DNA of 64,000 nt from Actinorhabdospora filicis (GTDB taxonomy: Bacteria; Actinomycetota; Actinomycetes; Mycobacteriales; Micromonosporaceae): positions 1,371,370-1,435,369 of the forward strand of contig NZ_BSTX01000001.1 in the NCBI RefSeq assembly GCF_030269765.1, in the 5' to 3' direction. This document shows positions 53,209 to 61,009 of this stretch, in pieces. A model generated the notes under the pieces. It saw nothing but the letters and a program-made list of their open reading frames with translations. It was not told where the DNA came from and made no database searches. How positions within the stretch are numbered: the first letter of the stretch is position 1; each line of letters opens with the position of its first letter. Made by a program: the position numbers and the translations under genes.

Positions 53209-53214
53209 TATCAT
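53209..53214 (+). promoter_or_regulatory. -10-like TATCAT before patatin gene
   Basis: TATCAT ends eight bases before the ATG at 53223 and no ribosome site lies between, consistent with a leaderless transcript. Confidence 0.35.
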
Positions 53215-53222
53215 CGGCGACC

Positions 53223-54056
53223 ATGGCGAAGGAGACGGTCGCGTTCGTCCTCGGGGGCGGCGGCGTGCGCGGTGGCTACGAGGTCGGCAAGCTCAAGGCG
53301 CTGCTGGAGGCCGGCATCGTCCCGGATCTGGTGCTGGGCACCTCGATCGGCTCGGTGCAGGGCGCGTTCGTGGCCGCCGACCCGAGTCCGGGCTGCGTGG
53401 ACCGGCTGAACAACCTGTGGATCGACGTGATGCGGCAGAAGATCTTCCGCCCGTCGCTGACCTCGCGCCTGTCCACCCTCGCGGTGACCGGGACGCACAT
53501 GTGCAGCAACAAACCCATCGCCGACCTGCTCGTGCGCTACCTGGGCCGCCCGCGCATCCAGGACCTCGCGGTGCCCTTCGAGTGCGTGGCCGCCAGCATC
53601 GAGCGCGCCTCGGCGCACTGGTTCGCCACCGGGCCGCTGATCCCGGCGGTCCTGGCCTCCTGCGCGGTCCCCGGCGTCTGGCCGCCGGTGCGGATCGGCG
53701 ATGAGCACTTCCTGGACGGCGGGCTCGTGGAGAGCATCCCGCTGCACCGCGCCTACGAGCTGGGCGCCACCACCGTCTACGTCCTGCACGCCGGGCGCGT
53801 GAACAAGGCGCTGCGGCCACCGCGGCGGCCGTGGGAGATCGCCTCGGTGTCCTTCGAGATCGCCCGCCGCCACCGCTTCAGCGAGGGCATGGCCAACGTC
53901 CCCGAGGGCGTCACCGTCCACTTGCTGCCGACCGGCGACACCGCGCCCGACGAGGACATCGACATCTTCGACAGCACCGAAGACCAGATCGAGGAGGTCC
54001 GGACCCGCGTGGCCAACGCGTACGCGGCGACCGCCGAGTACCTGCGGGCGGTCTAG
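53223..54056 (+). CDS. Patatin-like phospholipase/acylhydrolase
   Basis: A 277-residue protein with the patatin catalytic dyad. The oxyanion loop is GGGGVRGG (residues 11-18), the nucleophile is Ser41 in GTSIGS, and the Asp is Asp165 in FLDGGLVES. It should hydrolyse acyl esters of phospholipids or lysophospholipids; RssA-like and acylesterase members have similar length. No signal peptide is seen, so action is at the inner face of the membrane. The ATG at 53223 is used, though an in-frame ATG at 53202 exists. The PlsC-like gene starts 3 bp after its stop, so lipid acyl removal and addition are encoded together. Confidence 0.88.
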   Translation: MAKETVAFVLGGGGVRGGYEVGKLKALLEAGIVPDLVLGTSIGSVQGAFVAADPSPGCVDRLNNLWIDVMRQKIFRPSLTSRLSTLAVTGTHMCSNKPIADLLVRYLGRPRIQDLAVPFECVAASIERASAHWFATGPLIPAVLASCAVPGVWPPVRIGDEHFLDGGLVESIPLHRAYELGATTVYVLHAGRVNKALRPPRRPWEIASVSFEIARRHRFSEGMANVPEGVTVHLLPTGDTAPDEDIDIFDSTEDQIEEVRTRVANAYAATAEYLRAV

Positions 54057-54059
54057 GCC

Positions 54060-55016
54060 GTGAAGGGAGTGCCCGCGAGACGGATCTGGCGGGATCCGGC
54101 GGCCTTCGGGTTCGCGCTGACCGGGACGCTGGCGCTGCTGCCGCTGATCGTCCTGCTGGGCCTGGTCCTCCCGGTCCTGCCGCGCCGGACGCGGCCCGGG
54201 TTGCGGCTTCTGGTGGTGTCGTGGGCGTGGCTGGCGACCTACGAGGCCGGGTGCCTGGCCACCGGCTTCACGCTGTGGCTGCGCCGCCGTCCCCGGACGG
54301 CGTGGGCGGCGGCGCAACGCTGGTGGCTGGCGGCCTGGATCCGGCTGCTGTGTCCATTGGGGAGGATCCGGCTCTCGGTCTCGGGCACCGGCTGGCCCGA
54401 CGGCACCCGCCCGATCCTGGTGCTGTCCCAGCACATCGGCAGCTTCAACGGCCCGCTCGTGCTGCACCTGCTCCACCGCATGCTGGACCAGGACACCGTC
54501 CCGATCGTGAAGACCGCCATCGGCTTCGACCCGGCGATGGACCTCATGCTGCGCCGCCTCGACGCGCCCTTCATCCGCACCGACGCCGGTGGGCGCGTGC
54601 CCGCGCTGCGCGCCATCGACCGGCTGTGCCGCTCGGGCGCGCCCGTCCTGCTGTTCCCCGAGGGCACCAGCTACACCCGGGCCAGGGCCCGCGCCATCGC
54701 CGATCGCCTGCGCGGCGGCGGGAACGACGCCGAGGCCGATCGCGCCGAGCGGCTGCGCCGGTCCCTGTGGCCGCACACCGGCGGCGTCCAGATCGCCCTG
54801 CGCTCCCAGCCCGACGTGGTCTTCCTCGCCCACAGTGGACTCGCGCCCGTCCTGCCGCCGGCCGCCGGTGGCTCCGTCGCCGCCGACGGCGTCGTCCGCG
54901 CCCGCTACTGGGTCGTGCCCGCCGAGTCCGTCCCGCAGGGCCGCGAGGAACAGGCCCGCTGGCTGCACGGCTGGTGGGAGCGCATCGACCGCTGGAGCGA
55001 ACTCGCCCACGCCTGA
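54060..55016 (+). CDS. PlsC-like acyltransferase with HX4N motif
   Basis: A 318-residue protein. Hydrophobic segments at about 14-40 and 50-70 place it in the membrane. The acyltransferase domain (about 100-270) has HIGSFN (His125, Asn130), where the family usually has HX4D, and FPEGTSYT (Glu201-Gly-Thr), the lipid-phosphate binding motif. It probably adds an acyl chain to a glycerophospholipid or similar acceptor. The Asp-to-Asn change leaves catalysis uncertain, so an altered or lost activity is possible. GTG at 54060 is 3 bp after the patatin stop. It converges with the next gene with only 3 bp between stops. Confidence 0.8.
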   Translation: MKGVPARRIWRDPAAFGFALTGTLALLPLIVLLGLVLPVLPRRTRPGLRLLVVSWAWLATYEAGCLATGFTLWLRRRPRTAWAAAQRWWLAAWIRLLCPLGRIRLSVSGTGWPDGTRPILVLSQHIGSFNGPLVLHLLHRMLDQDTVPIVKTAIGFDPAMDLMLRRLDAPFIRTDAGGRVPALRAIDRLCRSGAPVLLFPEGTSYTRARARAIADRLRGGGNDAEADRAERLRRSLWPHTGGVQIALRSQPDVVFLAHSGLAPVLPPAAGGSVAADGVVRARYWVVPAESVPQGREEQARWLHGWWERIDRWSELAHA

Positions 55017-55019
55017 GGG

Positions 55020-55592
55020 TCAGTAACGCGCGTAGGCGTGCTCGGCCAGCCACCACAGGGTCGGACCGGGGCTCGGCACCCGCCGGGCGGGCGCCACGAC
55101 GAGCTTCTCGTCCAGCGCCAGGCCGATGCCGAGCCCCTCGGCCTCGATCGGCGCGAACGGGTCGTCCAGCGCGTCCAGCACCACCACCGGGGCGGAGAAG
55201 GGCCGGAACTCCCTCGCGGCGGCCCGGCCCTCCTCCCAGCGGGAGGCGAAGATCGCGGCGTACACCGGGTGCAGCGGCGGCCGCGCGGAGCGGCGGATGT
55301 GCCCGTCGTGCAGGGTGTGCGTCCAGTGCGGCAGCCGGGGCAGGATCGTGCGCTCCCGGATGGACAGCGCGGCCACCGGCACCGGCTCGCCGTGCGGCAG
55401 CCCCATCAGCAGGTTCAGCGGAGCCCAGTCGGCCAGCGCGAGACGGCGTCCGGCGGCCCCGGTGCGCCGGGCGTGCTCCTCGGGATCGAGGCGGCACAGG
55501 AGACGCGCCGAGTGCCCGCGCATCCGCACCGGCGCCGAGGCGTCGGTCGCGGCGAACAGGTCGGCCAGGCTGGTCGAGACATGTGACGGCAT
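55020..55592 (-). CDS. Hypothetical protein, acidic/aromatic-rich
   Basis: A 190-residue cytosolic-looking protein (MPSHVSTSLADLFAATDAS). GGAGGAG about 8 bases before the ATG (complement of 55590-55592) supports the start. It has Arg/Pro-rich stretches (LHDGHIRRSARPPLHPVYAAIF) and an LDALDDPFAPIEAEGLGIGL segment, but no recognised domain. Its stop is 3 bp from the convergent acyltransferase stop. No function is proposed. Confidence 0.6.
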   Translation of the reverse strand: MPSHVSTSLADLFAATDASAPVRMRGHSARLLCRLDPEEHARRTGAAGRRLALADWAPLNLLMGLPHGEPVPVAALSIRERTILPRLPHWTHTLHDGHIRRSARPPLHPVYAAIFASRWEEGRAAAREFRPFSAPVVVLDALDDPFAPIEAEGLGIGLALDEKLVVAPARRVPSPGPTLWWLAEHAYARY

Positions 55593-55766
55593 CGACGGCT
55601 CCTCCGGTACGGCGTCCCCCCGAAGGACGCGACGATCGCCGATCCCCGTTTCCGGCGCGGTCAGCAGAGCATCGCAAAACGCCGTGACCTGCGCGGTCGG
55701 CGATCCGACTGTCCCGCGGCCGCCACACGGGAGGGTGTCGGGAACCGGTCAGCGCGGCACGGAGAA

Positions 55767-55792
55767 GGGGCGCGACCCGAAGGTCGCGCCCC
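55767..55792 (-). terminator. Hairpin with UUCG loop after surface-protein gene
   Basis: On the minus strand an 11-bp stem GGGGCGCGACC / GGTCGCGCCCC closes on TTCG, the extra-stable C(UUCG)G tetraloop. It lies 31 bp past the stop of the LPXTG gene. Confidence 0.8.
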
Positions 55793-55822
55793 TCACTCGC
55801 GATGCCTTACGGCCGGCGTCGC

Positions 55823-57004
55823 CTAGGCGACGCCGTCCTCATCGTTGCCCCAGCTGGCGGCCGCGGCACGGCGGCGGCGCATCATGATCACCAGGACGAC
55901 GCCGGCGGCCAGAAGGGCCGCGCCGGCGATGCCGAAGAGGGTCAGGCTGCTACCCGTGGTGGGCAGGCCACCGCCGGGCGTGCTCTTGCTCGGCGTGGGC
56001 GTGGCCGAGGAGCTCGGCGAGGAGCTCGACGGGCTCGGGCTCGGGGAGCTCGACGGCGAGGTGGTGGGCTTCACCTCGAAGGTCACGCTGACCTTGGCCT
56101 CGCCCTGCTTCTTGAGCTTTCCGGCCAGAATCAGCTTCTGGGAGGTGTTGGCGCCCTCGGTGGACACGAAGATGCGGCCGACGGGGACGAACACCTCGCC
56201 GACGCCGGTCACTTCGACCTTGCCGGGCGCGGTGGCGGTCAGCCAGAACTTGTCGCCGCCCTTGACCTTGGTCAGCTCCTTGCCGTCCTTGTCGACGGCC
56301 TTGCCGCCGGTGACGGTCAGGGTGATGTCACCGAGGTTGGTCTCCACGGTGAACGGGCCGATCTTGTCGCCGACCTTGCCGGTGGTGCCGTCGGGACCGT
56401 TGAACGCGAGGTTCGGCGCACCCGGGTCGGGAAGGTCCGTGGCGTTCTCGGTCAGCCACTTGTAGACCTTCGCCACGGCGGTGTCGACGTCGGTGACCGC
56501 GCCACCCTGGCCGTCGATGTTGGTCGAGTCGGTCGGGTGCAGCTTGAAGTTGTCGCTGAAGCTCCAGATCGCGGCCTGAGTCGCGGCGTAGATGTACGAC
56601 TCTTTCTGCGCCTGGTTGTACGTACCGGGCAGGGTCGCGCCCGCGGCGGTCAGCACATCATCGGCGGCCACGTTCGGGTAGGACTTCGTGAGCAGCCACT
56701 TGATCTTGCCGAGGTTCTTGACGCCGGAGGTGTTCCAGTCGGCCTCGGTGTAGGTGTGCTTCTTCAGCGCGGTGTGCAGGTCGATGCAGTACACGACCTG
56801 GGTCTGCTGATCGCTGGTGGTGAGGACCAGCGGGTGCGCCAGGTACTCGGTCTTATCGTGGTTGTCGTACTTGACGGAGATACCGGGCTTCGAGCTGACC
56901 GTACCGGTTACCTTTTCGTCGGCGGCGGCCGAACCGGCCCAGCCGACGAGGGTGATCCCCGCGACGGCCGTGACCAGAGCCGTCTTGATCAAGCGGGTTT
57001 TCAT
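55823..57004 (-). CDS. LPXTG surface protein with thioester domain
   Basis: A 393-residue wall-anchored protein. Residues 1-28 are a Sec signal (MKTRLIKTALVTAVAG to GSAAADE). The thioester domain (about 40-195) has Cys73 in VVYCIDLHT and Gln143 in AATQAAIW, the pair that forms an internal Cys-Gln thioester in TED adhesins. A beta-rich domain follows (about 200-320). A Ser/Pro stalk precedes LPTTG (347-351), a hydrophobic helix and a Arg-rich tail (MRRRRAAAASWGNDE), so a sortase should attach it to peptidoglycan. Thioester domains can bond covalently to host or surface amines; the target here is unknown. GGGAGGGAC before the ATG is a strong ribosome site. The regulator genes downstream on the same strand may control it. 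Confidence 0.88.
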   Translation of the reverse strand: MKTRLIKTALVTAVAGITLVGWAGSAAADEKVTGTVSSKPGISVKYDNHDKTEYLAHPLVLTTSDQQTQVVYCIDLHTALKKHTYTEADWNTSGVKNLGKIKWLLTKSYPNVAADDVLTAAGATLPGTYNQAQKESYIYAATQAAIWSFSDNFKLHPTDSTNIDGQGGAVTDVDTAVAKVYKWLTENATDLPDPGAPNLAFNGPDGTTGKVGDKIGPFTVETNLGDITLTVTGGKAVDKDGKELTKVKGGDKFWLTATAPGKVEVTGVGEVFVPVGRIFVSTEGANTSQKLILAGKLKKQGEAKVSVTFEVKPTTSPSSSPSPSPSSSSPSSSATPTPSKSTPGGGLPTTGSSLTLFGIAGAALLAAGVVLVIMMRRRRAAAASWGNDEDGVA

Positions 57005-57153
57005 GAAGGGTGTCCCTCCCCTGGGAACTTTGAGATGGGGGGCGCGTTACGCGTGTGTTCTTCACACGACGGGCAACGGGACACGGTTGCACATCACGAA
57101 AAAGCTTCGTTAAGCGGGTTCACCCTTTTGAGCGAGTCCAAATCCCTTGGGAC

Positions 57154-57798
57154 TCAAACAATGTGGCGGTCGGCGGCCCAGCGCGACAGTTCGTAACGAT
57201 TGGACATCTGGAGTTTGCGCAGGACATTCGAAACGTGCGTCTCGACGGTCTTGATCGAAATGTAGAGCTCCTTGGCGATCTCCTTGTACGCGTAACCGCG
57301 CGCCAGCAGCCGCAGCACCTCGCGCTCGCGGTTGGTGAGCTGGTCCAGTTCGGGATCGCTGCCGCCGCCGACGGTCTTGGACGCGAAGGCGTCCAGCACG
57401 AAACCGGCCAGCCGCGGCGAGAAGACCGCGTCGCCGTCGGATACGCGGCGGATGGCGTCGACGAGATCGTCGGAGGAGATGGTCTTCGTGACGTAGCCGC
57501 GCGCTCCGGCGCGAATGAGCCCGATGACGTCCTCGGCGGCGTCGGAGACCGACAGGGCCAGGAAACGCACCTCGGGATGGGCGGCGCGGACGCGCTCCAG
57601 CACCGCCCGGCCACCGCCGTCGGGCATGTGCACGTCCAGCAGGACCACCTCGGGCAGCTTCGCGGAGATGTCGCGGACGGCGTCGTTGACGGTGCTCGCC
57701 TCGCCGATCACCTCGACGCGGTCGCCGAGCTCGGCGCGCACGCCCGCCCGGAACATGGCGTGGTCGTCGACCAGGAACACTCGCAGCGGCTCGCTCAT
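57154..57798 (-). CDS. NarL/LuxR-type response regulator
   Basis: A 214-residue regulator. The receiver domain (1-120) has the acidic pair DDH at 11-13 and phospho-acceptor Asp55 in VVLLDVHMPDGGG. The C-terminal LuxR helix-turn-helix (about 150-210) shows LTNREREVLRLLARGYAYKEIA and KTVETHVSNVLRKL. It is encoded 3 bp after the histidine kinase gene, so the two form a two-component system. The kinase and a divergent neighbour carry PspC domains, pointing to membrane or cell-envelope stress, as in LiaSR/VraSR-like systems. The targets are not shown by sequence; the divergent PspC gene and nearby LPXTG gene are candidates. Confidence 0.93.
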   Translation of the reverse strand: MSEPLRVFLVDDHAMFRAGVRAELGDRVEVIGEASTVNDAVRDISAKLPEVVLLDVHMPDGGGRAVLERVRAAHPEVRFLALSVSDAAEDVIGLIRAGARGYVTKTISSDDLVDAIRRVSDGDAVFSPRLAGFVLDAFASKTVGGGSDPELDQLTNREREVLRLLARGYAYKEIAKELYISIKTVETHVSNVLRKLQMSNRYELSRWAADRHIV

Positions 57799-57801
57799 CG
57801 C

Positions 57802-59061
57802 CTACTCCTTCTCCCGCGGCATGCTCAGCCGCACCTCGGTGCCCGCGCCCGGCTCGCTGATGATCTTCGCGTCGCCGCCGTGGCGCTTCATGCGACCGAT
57901 TATGGAACCACGGACGCCGTGCCGGTCACTCTCCTCGTTGCCGAGGACGGCGTCGACGTCGAAACCGGCTCCCCGGTCGCGCACGAACACCGAGATCTGA
58001 TCCTCCTCCACTTCGGCGTAGACCGACACCGTGTCCACCCCGGCGTGCCGGGCCACGTTGACCAGTGACTCGCGGGTGGCGGCCACCAGCGCGACCGTGG
58101 GGCCGTCCACGTCGCAGTCGCCGACGCAGACCACGTCCACGGTCAGCCCGTAGACCTCGTCGACCTCGGCGGCGACCTGGTCGATGGCCGCCGACAGCTT
58201 CTCGGTGGGCTCGGCGGTGGGCTTGTACAGCCAGTTGCGCAGGGTCCGCTCCTGGCCGCGGGCCAGCCGCGCGACCTCGCGGGGGTCCTCGGCGCGCCGC
58301 TGGATCAGCGCGAGGGTGTGCAGGACCTGGTCGTGGATCATCCCGGCGACCTCGGCGCGCTCCTGCTCGCGGGCGTGGGCCTCGCGCTCGGCCGACAGCT
58401 GCGTCATCATCCGCCACACCATCGGGCCGAGGACGATGCCGATGCCGACCACGCCGATCGCGGTGAACATGAGCGAGTTGAGCAGGGCCTCCTGGCCGTC
58501 CCGGGACGGGTCGACCACGGCCACCACGCCCACGACGCCGACCAGGACGAGGACCGTCCCGCCGAGCATCCGGTACAGCAGGACGCGCTTGCCACCGCGC
58601 CCGAACAACGCCGCCAGCCATGCCGCTCCCCCGGCCTCGGCCGACCAGCGGCGGCGCTGCGCCGGGTCGGCCTGCTGCCAGATCAGGCCCGCGCCGGCCG
58701 CCACCAGGACGATCAGCCAGCCCAGGATCATGTTCGTGCCGCCCCACCCGGTGGTGATCTGCACGATGAGGACCCCGGCGCCCAGCGCCACGAAGGCCGG
58801 GAGCTGCCGCAGGTCCGAGCGGGTCCGCGCGCCGGCCGGATCGGCGTCACGCGGCAGGACCGCCCAGAAGGCCACGTAGAGCATCGCGCCCAGCCCGAAG
58901 AACAGCGAGAGCACGATCAGGCCCAGACGCAGCGGGACGACGCTCAGGCCCAGGTGGTTGGACAGGCCGCGGGCGACGCCGGTGAGCATCCGTCCGCGGA
59001 CGGCGCGACGCAGGCGGCGCTCCTCTGGCGGCGCCGGGGCGGGCGCGATGGCGGCCGTCAC
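57802..59061 (-). CDS. PspC-domain sensor histidine kinase
   Basis: A 419-residue membrane kinase. An N-terminal PspC domain (about 20-75, RRAVRGRMLTGVARGLSNHLG) is followed by about five hydrophobic helices (to residue ~225). The dimerisation/phospho-acceptor helix EVAGMIHDQVLHTLALIQ has His243, of the HisKA_3 kind. The HATPase domain (about 310-415) shows ATRESLVNVARHAG and DRGAGFDVDAVL. GTG at 59061 is chosen because AAGGGAG lies about 9 bases upstream; an in-frame GTG at 59121 has none. It is upstream of the response regulator. A PspC domain on a kinase suggests sensing of membrane stress, which is inference from family. Confidence 0.88.
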   Translation of the reverse strand: MTAAIAPAPAPPEERRLRRAVRGRMLTGVARGLSNHLGLSVVPLRLGLIVLSLFFGLGAMLYVAFWAVLPRDADPAGARTRSDLRQLPAFVALGAGVLIVQITTGWGGTNMILGWLIVLVAAGAGLIWQQADPAQRRRWSAEAGGAAWLAALFGRGGKRVLLYRMLGGTVLVLVGVVGVVAVVDPSRDGQEALLNSLMFTAIGVVGIGIVLGPMVWRMMTQLSAEREAHAREQERAEVAGMIHDQVLHTLALIQRRAEDPREVARLARGQERTLRNWLYKPTAEPTEKLSAAIDQVAAEVDEVYGLTVDVVCVGDCDVDGPTVALVAATRESLVNVARHAGVDTVSVYAEVEEDQISVFVRDRGAGFDVDAVLGNEESDRHGVRGSIIGRMKRHGGDAKIISEPGAGTEVRLSMPREKE

Positions 59062-59231
59062 GATGGGGCTCTCCCTTGATCCGCGGGGGGTGGTCGTCTG
59101 GCTCTTGATCTCGATACTCACACGCGCGCGACGCGCCCGCCATGGGGTCCGGCCCCCATTTCCCGATATCAGGGTCGGGTCAGGGTCGATCCCCGAGGCG
59201 CGCGGCGGCGCGGCCCGGCAGGATTCAAGGC

Positions 59232-60557
59232 ATGAACGAACACGTCCCCCCGCCGCGGAGCCTGCCGCGCCCGCTGCTCGGCATCGTCCGGGCCCGGGAA
59301 GAGGGCAAGGTCGCCGGTGTGTGCGCCGCGATCGGCCGTGTCACCGGCAGTGACGCTCTGCTGTGGCGGGTGCTGTTCGCGGTCCTGATCCTGTTCGCCG
59401 GCGCCGGTCTCATCGTCTACGCGCTGCTGTGGCTGTTCACGCCCGCCGAGGGCGACACCGCCGCCCCGATGGAGGCGGTCTTCGGACGCGGCCGCTCCAG
59501 CACGCCCGCGCCGCTCACGCTGGCGCTGTCCGGTGGCGTCGCGGTCGCGGCGTTCGTGGTGTTCTGGGACAACTTCCCCGTCGCCGTCATCATCGGCCTG
59601 GCGCTGATCGGCGCGGTGGTGTACCTGACGCGGACGGTGCCGCAGCGCTTCCAGCGCGCCGAGACCTACCGGCACAGCCCGCTGGGCGCGTCCCCCGTGC
59701 CGGTGCCCCCTCCCCCGGGCCCGCCCGGGTACCGGGCCCCGTTCGCGCCCTACGGCCCCTACGTCACCTACACCACGCAGAGCGCCTCGCACGGCGCGGC
59801 GACGGCTCCCGCGCCGAGCCCGACGGGCAAGCCGCCGTTCCTGCCGCCGCTGGCGCAGCCGCCGGTGTTCGGTCCGCAGCCGCAGCCGGTGTCCTACGGG
59901 ACCCCGCCGCAGCCGCCCGTGTACGTCCCGCCGCGCCCGCCGGTCGTCCCGAAGCCGCCGAAGCCGCGCTCGAAGCTGCCGCTGGGTGTGCTCTCGGCGA
60001 TCGCGCTGGGCGCGGGCGTCACCGGCGTCGTCGACCTGGCCGGGGCCTCGGTGCCCTTCGGCTGGTACCTGGCGGTCGCGCTGACCATCACCGCCGCCGG
60101 GCTGTTCATCGCCACCTGGATCGGCCGGGCCCGCAGCATGATCGCGGTGGGCATCGTCCTGTCGCTGGCCCTGGGGATCTACAGCCTGACCGCGTGGGTG
60201 AACGAGAACTTCCCCGACGAGGACCGCCTCTGGCACCCCACGAGCGTCGCCGAGGTGCAGACCCGGTACGAGCTGAACGACGGGACGGGCCTGCTGGACC
60301 TGCGGGACGTGGTGTTCACCGATACCACCGACCTCACCGTCACCATCAGCGCCGACAACGGCGAAATTCGCGTGCGGCTGCCGCAGAACGTCGACGCGAC
60401 CGTCACCAGCCGGGTCGACTTCGGTTCGTCGACCCTGTTCGGCAACGACTCCTTCGGCGGCGGCACGCGAACCGACCTCGGCGCCGACGGCGCCGGGGGC
60501 GGCAAGATCAAGCTGAACATCGACGTGAACAACGGCGCAGTGGAGGTCTCCCGATGA
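59232..60557 (+). CDS. PspC-domain / LiaF-like membrane protein
   Basis: A 441-residue protein divergent from the PspC kinase. The PspC domain (about 15-75) reads GIVRAREEGKVAGVCAAIGRVTG. More hydrophobic helices occur at about 90-135. A long Pro/Tyr-rich cytosolic linker (about 150-255; PPPPGPPGYRAPFAPYGPY) precedes three hydrophobic segments (about 255-330). The C-terminal domain (about 345-441) is beta-helical and LiaF-like (DLTVTISADNGEIRVRLPQN). LiaF-type proteins inhibit or tune their cognate kinase. ATG at 59232 is used; ribosome site is weak. The stop overlaps the next start (ATGA). Confidence 0.85.
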   Translation: MNEHVPPPRSLPRPLLGIVRAREEGKVAGVCAAIGRVTGSDALLWRVLFAVLILFAGAGLIVYALLWLFTPAEGDTAAPMEAVFGRGRSSTPAPLTLALSGGVAVAAFVVFWDNFPVAVIIGLALIGAVVYLTRTVPQRFQRAETYRHSPLGASPVPVPPPPGPPGYRAPFAPYGPYVTYTTQSASHGAATAPAPSPTGKPPFLPPLAQPPVFGPQPQPVSYGTPPQPPVYVPPRPPVVPKPPKPRSKLPLGVLSAIALGAGVTGVVDLAGASVPFGWYLAVALTITAAGLFIATWIGRARSMIAVGIVLSLALGIYSLTAWVNENFPDEDRLWHPTSVAEVQTRYELNDGTGLLDLRDVVFTDTTDLTVTISADNGEIRVRLPQNVDATVTSRVDFGSSTLFGNDSFGGGTRTDLGADGAGGGKIKLNIDVNNGAVEVSR

Positions 60558-60967
60558 AGCGGCACCAGACCGACACCGTCTCCCTCGTCTTCGCCGTGAT
60601 CTTCACCGGCGTGGTCGTGTGGTGGATCGTGTCCCGTTTCACCGATTTCAGTCCCGCCGGGTTCGGCCTCATGGTCGCCGGGACGCTCATCGCCGCCGGG
60701 GTCATCGGCCTCGTCACCGCGATGCGCCCCCGCCGCGTCCTCGAACCCGCCCCGGTGACCCCCGCGCCCACGCCCGGGCTGTTCGCGCCCGCGCCGGACG
60801 CCACCGCCGTCCTCGGCGAGACCCCGGCGGCCGAGCGGCCCAGTTTCAGCGGCTTCGACGTTCACGGTCTGCTCACCGACGACGAGCGCGCCCGCGCCGA
60901 CGAGCTCATCCGGAAGATCGGCCGGACGCGGGCCGAAGAGGGCGAAGACCCTCGCGAACCCGAGTGA
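60554..60967 (+). CDS. Small membrane protein following PspC gene
   Basis: A 137-residue protein with two hydrophobic helices (about 9-27, VSLVFAVIFTGVVVWWIV, and 37-56) and a Pro/Ala-rich then acidic tail (FSGFDVHGLLTDDERARADELI). The ATG at 60554 overlaps the PspC-gene stop (ATGA), so it is co-translated and is probably a partner of that protein. The domain is not recognised. It precedes the decarboxylase gene by about 40 bp, where TATGCT at 60971-60976 may be a separate -10. Confidence 0.75.
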   Translation: MKRHQTDTVSLVFAVIFTGVVVWWIVSRFTDFSPAGFGLMVAGTLIAAGVIGLVTAMRPRRVLEPAPVTPAPTPGLFAPAPDATAVLGETPAAERPSFSGFDVHGLLTDDERARADELIRKIGRTRAEEGEDPREPE

Positions 60968-61009
60968 ACATATGCTTGAGGCGGTCTTCTGCCGTCTGTG
61001 GAGCTGTTG

